From: Bacteroidia bacterium
Lineage (GTDB): Bacteria; Bacteroidota; Bacteroidia; Bacteroidales; CAJPTX01
DNA length: 7,941 bases
NCBI GenBank assembly: GCA_905373625.1
Contig: CAJPTS010000079.1
Location: 1-7,941 of the forward strand
Direction: 5' to 3'
Part shown: positions 1 to 5,842 of the stretch, in pieces
How the letters are laid out: every line of letters starts with the position of its first letter
Numbering within the stretch: position 1 is the first letter of the stretch
Notes under the pieces: model-generated
Database searches by the model: none
What the model saw: only the letters and a program-made list of their open reading frames with translations
Told to the model about the DNA's origin: nothing
Position numbers and translations under genes: made by a program

Positions 1-716
1 ATACCACAAACTGCACTAAAGTCCCTATTCAAAGAGATATCATTTAGATGATTCATATCACTAAAGAGACTCACCTTACTAAAGCGCGAGACGCCTGTTA
101 TGAACACAAAGCGGAGATATGGGTCACTACTCTTGAGTACGGAAAAGAACCCCTTAAGAATTCTTCGGTACTCATTGTTCAGCTCCTCCATGCCCTCCTC
201 TAGCGTGAGGAGGAGAGGTTTATCATATTCGTCTATGAGGACAATGACTTGCTTTTGTGTCTTTTCGTAAGCTCGCTGAATAACTCCCTTAAAACGGCTT
301 GCATATGTCTGTTCTACTTCGTTGCGACCATAGAGCTGTTCCCACGCAGCAAGTTGTACATTTAAGATGTTTTCGAGATCAAAAAGGACCTTGAATGTTT
401 CAGAGCTCAGATCCAAATACAGCACTGGGTACTCCTGCCACGCTTCGCGCCCTTCTTGTGCAGCCTGTTCCTCTTCCCATTTTTCGAGATATAAACCCTT
501 GAAGCACTCTTTTTTGCCTTCAAAATACGCCTTCAGCGTAGAAAGAAAGAGACTTTTACCGAAGCGGCGAGGGCGTGAGAGGAAGTAGAATCCTGCACTT
601 CTTAGGAGGGGATGGATAAACATGGTTTTATCCACATAAATAAGCCCTCGTTTACGTAAAATGTCAAAACGTTGCTCGCCAGTTGATAGTTCGCGTGTCT
701 GTTGTACATTGCTCAT
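1..716 (-). CDS. AAA-ATPase-like protein (DUF1703-type nuclease family), N-terminal part, truncated by window edge
   Basis: Reading the minus strand from the ATG at 716-714 gives 238 open codons up to the left edge. The start is well fixed: a TAG lies in frame at 746-744 with no other start between, and GGAGA sits about 9 bases upstream. Residues 27-31 read YVDKT and residues 48-55 read RPRRFGKS, the family's Walker A-like loop (the first glycine of the classical P-loop is absent, as is usual here). Residues 157-165 read VIVLIDEYD, a Walker B strand, and residues 203-212 read FVFITGVSRF, a sensor-like strand. This matches the AAA-ATPase-like family (Pfam PF09820), abundant in Bacteroidales, whose members usually end in a PD-(D/E)XK nuclease-like domain; that half would lie beyond position 1. 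No biological role has been firmly assigned to the family, and mobile-element or defence links are speculation. It is a single gene, separated from the next by a 463-base repeat-rich gap. Confidence 0.9.
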   Translation of the reverse strand, partial: MSNVQQTRELSTGEQRFDILRKRGLIYVDKTMFIHPLLRSAGFYFLSRPRRFGKSLFLSTLKAYFEGKKECFKGLYLEKWEEEQAAQEGREAWQEYPVLYLDLSSETFKVLFDLENILNVQLAAWEQLYGRNEVEQTYASRFKGVIQRAYEKTQKQVIVLIDEYDKPLLLTLEEGMEELNNEYRRILKGFFSVLKSSDPYLRFVFITGVSRFSKVSLFSDMNHLNDISLNRDFSAVCG

Positions 717-780
717 CGTGCATTCTCCAGCATATTCTCCATGCTAAGATACAAAAAAAGACTCTCCCCCTTTCCTTAGA

Positions 781-870
781 GACGAAAAAGGTACAAAGTA
801 CGAAGTAAGCTAAAAGCAGAGCGCTATAGGCGCAAGTATAGGGTAAAAAGCTAAAAGCTAGAAGTAAAAC
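781..870. repeat. Interspersed repeat island, part 1
   Basis: This stretch in the 717-1179 gene gap holds low-complexity interspersed repeats rather than a gene. GTACAAAGTACGAAGT at 791-806 matches GTTCAAAGTACGAAGT at 1001-1016 in 15 of 16 positions. GTAAAAAGCTAAAAGCTAG at 843-861, followed by AAGTAAAA, resembles the sequence around the stop codon of the restriction-modification gene near 5822-5843. Further right, at 881-980, are degenerate hairpin modules rich in GGGC: AGGGC/GCCCT pair at 914-918 and 931-935, and GTTG/CAAC pair around 967-977. The minus-strand open frame across 664-951 is made of repeat sequence and is not called. Confidence 0.65.
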
Positions 871-985
871 CTCATGGTCTTCGTAGGGGCGATGATTATC
901 AATATTCTCTGTAAGGGCATGGCCTGTTACGCCCTGCGAATACACATACACCTTTACGAACTGGGCGTTGCGGGCAACAAATTTA

Positions 986-1135
986 GGTACTAAGTACGAG
1001 GTTCAAAGTACGAAGTTTTAACAGGTACAAGGTACGAAGTACCAAGTTCAAAGTAAACCCCAGATTGTGATCGCTTGTCGTGTACTTCGTACCTAGTACC
1101 TTGAACCTGATGAAGCTTGGAACTTGAAACTTGAG
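986..1135. repeat. Interspersed repeat island, part 2, with facing inverted copies
   Basis: Tandem variants of a TAC/TTC-rich unit (GTACGAAGT, GTTCAAAGT, GTACCAAGTTC) run rightward from 986 to about 1055, then appear in the opposite orientation from 1081 to about 1135. GGTACGAAGTAC at 1031-1042 has an exact reverse complement at 1082-1093. GGTAC-GAA-GTACC at 1031-1043 is itself a short perfect stem. About 40 bases without repeat character separate the arms, so a large imperfect cruciform or RNA hairpin is possible. It lies just downstream of the TerB-like gene end, so it may also serve as the 3' boundary of that transcript. No clean stem plus T-run terminator is visible there. Confidence 0.7.
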
Positions 1136-1179
1136 GATGGGCACGCCTCGCACTTGCGACGACTGTGGCTTATACGCTG

Positions 1180-1617
1180 TTACTTGTGTAGGATTAGTGC
1201 CACGCTGAGTAAAGTGCCGTCCATATCGCGCTCTTTGCCGATGGAGGTCATAATCTCCGATATAATCTCGGGTGCTAGTTCGCGTCTGAAACCGAGCTTT
1301 TCAACAGTATCGTAGCAAAAAGTGAGTTCGTTATCATCGATAATCTTGTCTGCCATCATTACCACCACATAGTCGTACAGCAGCACAAGCTTTTCGTCTT
1401 CGCTCTCAGGCACTTCAAATTTTATACTCTCGGGGTGCTTGAAGATTCTCTTTACTTCCTCATCCTTAATCCCCATGCGCGCGCCGACTTCGGCTATAAA
1501 GTCTACTTCGCAGTCGTCCACGTGCCCATCGGCAGCTGCTAGCGCAATTAGGTTTTTTATGTGGCTAAGCCGACGTTTTTCTTCCAACGAATCAAAAAAA
1601 TGTAAGAATCTTGCCAT
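1180..1617 (-). CDS. TerB-like (tellurite resistance TerB/DjlA-type) helical protein
   Basis: A 145-residue predicted cytosolic, all-helical protein of the size of a single TerB domain. It contains two internally related halves. Residues 23-50 include ADGHVDDCEVDF with D30, D34 and E37, and residues 85-110 include ADKIIDDNELTF with D90, D94 and E97. The two acidic triads have identical spacing, as expected of the pseudo-symmetric metal-binding TerB fold. There is no signal peptide and no membrane segment. TerB-domain proteins are associated with tellurite resistance, envelope stress and phage-related complexes, but a lone TerB domain does not define a pathway, and no terC, terD or other ter gene is in the window. 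The ATG at 1617 follows the membrane-protein gene by 21 bases, so it is probably the last gene of a three-gene operon. The Shine-Dalgarno match upstream (AGAG) is weak. Confidence 0.8.
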   Translation of the reverse strand: MARFLHFFDSLEEKRRLSHIKNLIALAAADGHVDDCEVDFIAEVGARMGIKDEEVKRIFKHPESIKFEVPESEDEKLVLLYDYVVVMMADKIIDDNELTFCYDTVEKLGFRRELAPEIISEIMTSIGKERDMDGTLLSVALILHK

Positions 1618-1638
1618 TGTAATCTCTGTGTTAAGTAA

Positions 1639-2010
1639 TTATTTCTCACGGTCTGGAGTGCCAAAAAGTAAAGAGAGTATTGCGAGCAGAGTACCGAGTC
1701 CCAGAGCCAACGGGCTGTATTCTAGAACCGTTGGGTTCAAGCTTGTGGCGTAGAGAATTATGCTTACAATGAGCAGAACCGCAGCAACGATCCCCATTAT
1801 GCCCCATACAAGACTCTTACAACGCCCCCCGTGGAGAAACGCCACTGTACCTAAAACTAGGAAGAGGGCTAAAAAGAGCCTATCGCGGTATGCATCAAGC
1901 CAATTCGTGAAGTAATAGACGGCAAAGCCCAGCAGAGTAAGCACTTCGCCAATTAGGATAAAGCGATCTACATATCGCCCAGCGGCTCTGGTTATGTGGA
2001 ACACTGTCAA
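1639..2010 (-). CDS. Small four-helix membrane protein, non-ATG start
   Basis: A 123-residue hydrophobic protein with four likely membrane helices at about residues 17-35, 45-60, 66-88 and 95-116, and a charged C-terminal tail (GTPDREK). I do not recognise a family. No ATG is available near the N-terminus. The frame is open from a TAA upstream at about 2070, and the only usable starts are TTG at 2010 or GTG at 2004, neither with a good ribosome binding site, so the N-terminus is uncertain by a few to about 20 residues. The gene lies 81 bases after the universal-stress gene and 21 bases before the TerB-like gene, all on the minus strand, which suggests co-transcription. By context it may be the membrane partner of the TerB-like protein, but that is inference. 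Confidence 0.7.
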   Translation of the reverse strand: MTVFHITRAAGRYVDRFILIGEVLTLLGFAVYYFTNWLDAYRDRLFLALFLVLGTVAFLHGGRCKSLVWGIMGIVAAVLLIVSIILYATSLNPTVLEYSPLALGLGTLLAILSLLFGTPDREK

Positions 2011-2036
2011 ATAAATTGTGCTGGCTCTTGTTATGT
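1984..2036 (-). repeat. 39-base-spaced direct repeat across the start of the membrane-protein gene
   Basis: On the minus strand ACATAACCAGAGCC (1997-1984) is repeated as ACATAACAAGAGCC (2036-2023), 13 of 14 bases identical and exactly 39 bases apart. The spacing is a multiple of three, and both copies read ITRA in the gene's frame, one before and one after the proposed TTG start. The remainder of the 39-base unit is only weakly similar, so this could be an old tandem duplication of the 5' end, or a paired regulatory site. Confidence 0.5.
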
Positions 2037-2091
2037 AATTTACACCAGCGAAATACGAATTAGCTTCTTCTTAATCTGAGAGGTAAATGAG

Positions 2092-3039
2092 CTAGTTGAA
2101 GCTTTGGAGCTTTTTCAAAATAGGGTTAATAAACATCACGGGCGTTTCTACCGTGATCTTTTTGCTCGGGAAGTAAGATAGGAATTGATCGCTCATGAGG
2201 ATGAGAAGATCGGCATCTATCATCTGCATAAATTCGAAAACAGAATCCTCGAATTTCGTTTTTCTATTTCCCGTCTTAAGACCGTAGATGATATCAAGCT
2301 CCTCAAAGTATTTCTTTGCGAAGTTAATATTCGTAGAAAGGTTGAATTTCTGCATAGCGTCATTCAATGCAGGAGGGCGAATAAGGTTGACATTGCAGTG
2401 GTAGTAACTCGAGATCTGGATGATCCAGCGCACCGTCTCCTTGAAGGTTCGGTTTGGCGTTACGGGCACCACTAAGTCAGTGTAATATTTGTGAGTGGGA
2501 GGGTTATTGGCAATGATAAAGGGAATCCCTTCCTGTCGCGAGGATTTAACGCGGAGGAGGAATTCTACCATGTCCTCGGTTTTCTTAGCGTCTAGTGGTG
2601 TGATGAATTGGCGCGTAACCACTAGGTTAGCATTCTGAGTAAAATAGAAATCGCGGAAGTCGTTCCGCAAGTTGTCATAAGCAAGAACTTCGCCTACGAT
2701 TTCGACGTCGGCGAGCTCGCGTACAGAGGAAAGAGGTACATCTGGGAAGTCAGGATGTGTGATGATCGGGGTATTTTGAGCCTTAGCTGCTTCACCAAAC
2801 TCCGTGCGGAATTTCTCATTAAATCGTGCCGCTTCTTCTTTGATTCGCTGCTGTAGTTCTATATGTTTGTTGGTAAATTTCTCTTTACTCCCGAAAAGCC
2901 CTGGGCGTTGTATAGAGGTGAGCAAGACGATGTCGTCGCCGCGCACCTGTGCAAGCTGGTAAGCGTGAAGAAGCGGGTATTGCGCTTCAGTGCTGAAATC
3001 CCAAGGCACGACAATTTTTTTTCTTGTGGATTCTTCCAT
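2092..3039 (-). CDS. Universal stress protein family, tandem-domain, degenerate ATP site
   Basis: A 315-residue cytosolic protein. Residues 8-44 (KIVVPWDFSTEAQYPLLHAY followed by a strand ending VLLTSIQ) are the typical first strand and helix of a Bacteroidota universal stress protein. A second, diverged copy begins near residue 185 (YTDLVVPVTPNRTFKETVRW, then a strand through about 220) and ends with DADLLILMSDQF and a terminal strand PVMFINP, so the protein appears to be a tandem UspA-like fold. The G-x2-G-x9-G(S/T) nucleotide loop of ATP-binding members is not seen in either half, so it probably belongs to the non-ATP-binding type. The ATG at 3039 has a purine-rich GGGGAAGGG just upstream. 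A TAnnTTTG promoter element lies about 50 bases upstream. It is the first gene of the likely operon with the membrane and TerB-like genes. The role (stress response, possibly protein-protein signalling) is inferred from the family only. Confidence 0.82.
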   Translation of the reverse strand: MEESTRKKIVVPWDFSTEAQYPLLHAYQLAQVRGDDIVLLTSIQRPGLFGSKEKFTNKHIELQQRIKEEAARFNEKFRTEFGEAAKAQNTPIITHPDFPDVPLSSVRELADVEIVGEVLAYDNLRNDFRDFYFTQNANLVVTRQFITPLDAKKTEDMVEFLLRVKSSRQEGIPFIIANNPPTHKYYTDLVVPVTPNRTFKETVRWIIQISSYYHCNVNLIRPPALNDAMQKFNLSTNINFAKKYFEELDIIYGLKTGNRKTKFEDSVFEFMQMIDADLLILMSDQFLSYFPSKKITVETPVMFINPILKKLQSFN

Positions 3040-3088
3040 ATCCCTTCCCCTTTCAATTCTTAGAACATACCACTATTCCTTGCAAACA

Positions 3089-3096
3089 CAAATGTA
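3089..3096 (-). promoter_or_regulatory. -7 promoter element for the USP operon
   Basis: The minus strand reads TACATTTG, an exact match to the Bacteroidota sigma-ABfr -7 consensus TAnnTTTG. It is about 50 bases before the ATG of the stress-protein gene. No TTTG is present at the expected -33 position; an inverted repeat (3118-3131) lies there instead, suggesting dependence on a bound regulator. Confidence 0.55.
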
Positions 3097-3117
3097 AGTA
3101 TTTTTATTATTCCCCAT

Positions 3118-3131
3118 GTACATTTATGTAC
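3118..3131. promoter_or_regulatory. Inverted repeat GTACAT-TT-ATGTAC, candidate operator
   Basis: A perfect 6-bp dyad with a 2-base spacer. Its centre is roughly 40 bases upstream of the transcription start inferred from the -7 element at 3089-3096, overlapping where the missing -33 box should be. That placement suits an activator site for the USP operon. The regulator is unknown. Confidence 0.45.
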
Positions 3132-3245
3132 TGATCGGAGACGGATTGGCTGCCGTAATGCGGTGTGTATCTATTGTTAATTTGTTACGAAGAGTATTTT
3201 AGTATTAGCCTACCTGATTTTGTTTGTGAAACGCCAAGGGTAGTA

Positions 3246-3259
3246 AAACTTTAAAGTTT
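3246..3259. promoter_or_regulatory. 14-bp perfect palindrome AAACTTTAAAGTTT
   Basis: A continuous self-complementary 14-mer in the middle of the divergent intergenic region. It is not followed by a T-run and has no GC stem, so it is not a terminator. It could be an operator or a chance AT-rich palindrome. Confidence 0.35.
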
Positions 3260-3284
3260 GTGGGTTGCACTAAAGCGATTCTAC

Positions 3285-3300
3285 TTAGACTTTTGTCTAA
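3285..3300. promoter_or_regulatory. Inverted repeat TTAGAC-TTTT-GTCTAA upstream of the PPIase promoter
   Basis: A perfect 6-bp dyad with a 4-base spacer, ending 28 bases before the -7 element at 3328-3335. It sits just upstream of the expected -33 region of the PPIase promoter and could bind a dimeric regulator. Confidence 0.4.
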
Positions 3301-3327
3301 AATATCTACCGCCTTTTCTAAAAAGCG

Positions 3328-3335
3328 TATATTTG
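3328..3335 (+). promoter_or_regulatory. -7 promoter element for the PPIase gene
   Basis: TATATTTG matches TAnnTTTG exactly and lies 48 bases upstream of the ATG at 3384, giving a leader of roughly 40-45 bases. There is no TTTG at the -33 spacing (the bases at 3304-3307 are ATCT), so the assignment rests on the -7 box and position. Confidence 0.55.
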
Positions 3336-3383
3336 TACGCCTATAAAAGGAAATGTAACAGCGAGTTCAAAACTATTTGAGAG

Positions 3384-5543
3384 ATGGGAATGTTGGAAGT
3401 CCTGCGTAATAAGGCGGGGGTATTTGTGACGGTGATCTTAGGTTTAGCGCTACTTGCGTTCGTGTTGGGAGACCTTCTTGGCTCGGGGCAGTCTATTTTT
3501 AGTCGAGGCGAGATGGAAGTCGGGCGCGTAGACGGAGTTGCTTATGATTATACTGAGTATCAAGCAGCTGTAGATCGTCAGTTAAAGATGCGTCAGGCGC
3601 TCTCGGGACAGGGTCAGACCGAGCAGATGCAATCGCAAATCCGTGAGATGGTATGGCGTACTTTCCTTCAGAAGGAGATTTTAGGGAAAGAGTGTGAGCG
3701 TTTAGGTATTGCTGTGACGGATGACGAACTTTCCAACCTCGTATTGGGGAATGATCCGATGCCAGTTGTTAAGCAGGTGTTTACAAATCCAGAGACGCAA
3801 GAGTTCGATCGAGAGCGTATGGTTAATTTCTTGCAAAATTTGGACAATGTGACCCCCGAGCAGCGCGAGTACTGGTACGAACTGGAGCGCGGGATTGCTG
3901 ATGAACAACTCATGCAGAAGTATACAAATCTGGTATCTAAAGGATTGTGGGTTACCACCAGTCAGGCAGAGCAGATGCAGAAGTTTGAACAGAATCAAGC
4001 AGATGTTGCCTATATAGTTACTCGCTATACGTCGGAGCCCGATTCTGCATTTACTGTGACGGATATAGAAGCGAAGACATATTATGATCGTCATAAGGAG
4101 TCCTATCGCAGACAGGAGCGCCGCGATATCGCCTATGTTACTTTCTCTGTACGTCCGCAGGAAGCAGATTGCGAGGTCGCTGAACGTGCCATTCAGAAGG
4201 ATGAGGCCGAATTCCGAACTACAGATAACCCCTCGGCATTTGTTTCGCAAATTGGAGACGAAACATATGCGGGACGTTGGTATGCAAAAGAAGATTTGCC
4301 AACCGAATTAGCAGAATGGGCTTTTGCTGCACAAGATGGAGATGTATCACCCATTATTTATGACAACGAGGCGTTCAAAGTAGCTCGTTTAATCCGTCAT
4401 CGTTCTTTGCCTGATTCTGCGAATGCTCGCCATATTTTATTCTCGGCTGATAAGTATCCTGGCGAACGTGCGCAACAAATGGCTGATAGCATTGCAGAGC
4501 TTATACGAAAAGGAGTCGACTTTAAGATTTTGGCTGAACAATATTCGGATGATCCTGGCTCAAAAAGCAAAGGTGGGGATCTCGATTGGTTTGCACAAGG
4601 ACGTATGGTAAAGCCTTTCAATGATGCTTGCTTCGAAGGTAAGAAGGGAGATATACAGGTGGTGGCGTCGAACTATGGCGTACATATTATTGAAGTCTTA
4701 GGACATAAAGGCGGGTCGCCACGTGTTGATTTGGCAATACTTGTACATGCTATTCAACCAGGTAAGCATACGTACCAGCAGGTGTTTAATGATGCAAGTT
4801 CCTTTGCTAGCCTTGTTCACAAAGAGCGTCCAAGTTGGTTTGCAAGTCTTTCTAGCAAGAAAGAACAGGAGTTTACAGACGAGATGATCAAAAGTTTTGA
4901 TTCGTTGGCGGCAGCGCGTTCGCTTATGGTACAAGCAGGCGAGGATCTCGAACAAGCACAAACAGACATACGGGGGTTAGAAAACTCGCGCGAGGTTATT
5001 CGTTGGGCGTTTGGGGCAAAACCAGGCGATGTCTCTTCTGTATTTGAGCTTGGCGACACATTTGTCGTGGCACTTATGAAAGACATAAAGGCTAGTGACG
5101 GTATATATGCGGACTGGACGGCGGTAAAAAAAGAACTTTATGATGCTGTGCTACGCGAAAAGAAGGCGGCGGCCATAGAAGAGAAATTGAAGGCGGAGGT
5201 AGCGGGCGTGTCGGAGATGGACGCCATTGCGTCTAAAGTAGGCGAAGGTGTAAAGCGTGCTAATGCTATTAACTATAATAGTTATTCGTTCGGTTCAGAC
5301 GGTTATGAGCCTGCTTTAGTGGGCGTATCCTCACAGCTGACAAAGGGGCAGTTAGTAGGACCAATTCGTGGCAATCAGGGAGTCTACATGGTGCAAGCAG
5401 AAGAAGTGACGGCAAATACGAATGCACAGACAGCAGACGTAAAGAAATCTCGTGAGGAGTTCAGTCGTCGTGCGTCGTATGAAGCCTATTCGGCTCTCGA
5501 ACAAATGTCAAAAGTAGAAGACCGTAGAGGCAAATTCTTTTAG
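3384..5543 (+). CDS. SurA/PpiD-like peptidyl-prolyl cis-trans isomerase, membrane anchored
   Basis: A 719-residue periplasmic folding chaperone and parvulin-type isomerase, acting on outer-membrane or secreted proteins if it behaves like PpiD. Residues 11-33 form one hydrophobic helix (VFVTVILGLALLAFVLGDLL), expected to anchor the protein in the inner membrane with the rest in the periplasm. Residues about 35-250 are the helical SurA_N-type chaperone region. Residues 345-441 are a PpiC/parvulin domain: ARHILFS, then ILAEQYSDDPGSKSKGGDLD, and a closing strand NYGVHIIEVLG. Weaker parvulin-like segments recur around 310-338, 535-567 and 645-675. Length is in the usual range for the Bacteroidales form (about 700 residues). 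The ATG at 3384 gives the family-typical start MGMLEVLRNKAG; a second ATG at 3390 is possible. GAGAG lies just upstream. It is a single-gene unit, divergent from the USP operon and ended by a strong terminator. Confidence 0.92.
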   Translation: MGMLEVLRNKAGVFVTVILGLALLAFVLGDLLGSGQSIFSRGEMEVGRVDGVAYDYTEYQAAVDRQLKMRQALSGQGQTEQMQSQIREMVWRTFLQKEILGKECERLGIAVTDDELSNLVLGNDPMPVVKQVFTNPETQEFDRERMVNFLQNLDNVTPEQREYWYELERGIADEQLMQKYTNLVSKGLWVTTSQAEQMQKFEQNQADVAYIVTRYTSEPDSAFTVTDIEAKTYYDRHKESYRRQERRDIAYVTFSVRPQEADCEVAERAIQKDEAEFRTTDNPSAFVSQIGDETYAGRWYAKEDLPTELAEWAFAAQDGDVSPIIYDNEAFKVARLIRHRSLPDSANARHILFSADKYPGERAQQMADSIAELIRKGVDFKILAEQYSDDPGSKSKGGDLDWFAQGRMVKPFNDACFEGKKGDIQVVASNYGVHIIEVLGHKGGSPRVDLAILVHAIQPGKHTYQQVFNDASSFASLVHKERPSWFASLSSKKEQEFTDEMIKSFDSLAAARSLMVQAGEDLEQAQTDIRGLENSREVIRWAFGAKPGDVSSVFELGDTFVVALMKDIKASDGIYADWTAVKKELYDAVLREKKAAAIEEKLKAEVAGVSEMDAIASKVGEGVKRANAINYNSYSFGSDGYEPALVGVSSQLTKGQLVGPIRGNQGVYMVQAEEVTANTNAQTADVKKSREEFSRRASYEAYSALEQMSKVEDRRGKFF

Positions 5544-5573
5544 GCATATAAATACTTTCTTGTATACTCAGAG

Positions 5574-5609
5574 AAAGACGGTGTATAAGTGTTGTACGCC
5601 GTCTTTTTT
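5574..5609 (+). terminator. Intrinsic terminator of the PPIase gene
   Basis: AAAGACGGTGTA (5574-5585) pairs with TACGCCGTCTTT (5595-5606) around a 9-base loop: 12 pairs including one T-G wobble. The stem runs into six T residues (5604-5609), 30 bases after the stop codon. Confidence 0.88.
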
Positions 5610-5636
5610 GTTGTTCTTCCGCCTGCTAGCATAAGA

Positions 5637-5842
5637 AGACAAAAGACTAGAAACGCTTTGCGCAACTTTTAACTTGTGCCTTTAGGCGCCCCGCCTTTTT
5701 TTACTCAGAAACAAAAGACGAGAGACAAAATAAACGTTTTGTGTGTATTTCGTATCTAAATACCTATTTCTTAAAATCATCCCTATGAGCGCATAGATAT
5801 TTAATAATTTACAGAAAACTACTAGCTTTTTACTTTTAGCTA
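5637..5842. repeat. Interspersed repeat island between PPIase and RM genes
   Basis: The 5610-5839 gap contains repeat-family sequence and no gene. AGACAAAAGACTAG (5637-5650) and ACAAAAGACGAGAGACAAAA (5711-5730) are variants of the AAAGACGA unit found inside the RM gene at 6183-6220. CGCTTTGCG (5654-5662) and GTATTTCGT (5745-5753) recur there too, at 6184-6192 and 6192-6200. AGGCG-CCC-CGCCT (5684-5696) runs into seven T residues ending at 5702, a terminator-like stem on the plus strand. At the right end TAGCT...AGCTA (5824-5843) is an inverted repeat that includes the stop codon of the RM gene. On the minus strand, downstream of that stop, only a weak CTATG/CATAG stem near 5783-5796 could help end transcription. 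Confidence 0.65.
5684..5702 (+). terminator. Terminator-like hairpin within the repeat island
   Basis: A GC-rich 5-bp stem (AGGCG/CGCCT, 3-base loop) is followed by TTTTTTT. The PPIase transcript already has a better terminator 75 bases upstream, so this is either a backup terminator or a module of the repeat element. Confidence 0.4.

Noticed and set aside
664..951. 95-residue minus-strand open frame
   Set aside because: It overlaps the ATPase start in another frame and is largely translated repeat sequence; it has no recognisable domain.
781..1135. CRISPR array
   Set aside because: Repeat units are degenerate, irregularly spaced, in both orientations, and not separated by unique spacers of constant length.
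1439..1753. 104-residue plus-strand open frame spanning the TerB-like and membrane-protein genes
   Set aside because: It is serine- and arginine-rich in the manner of antisense frames and crosses two better-supported genes.
2185..2475. 96-residue plus-strand open frame inside the stress-protein gene
   Set aside because: It is antisense to a well-supported coding region with no independent evidence.
3702..4250. 182-residue minus-strand open frame inside the PPIase gene
   Set aside because: It is antisense to a well-supported gene, with composition typical of a shadow frame and no family resemblance.
5610..5839. tRNA or small RNA gene
   Set aside because: No cloverleaf or promoter pattern was found; the stretch is explained by terminator-like and interspersed repeat sequence.
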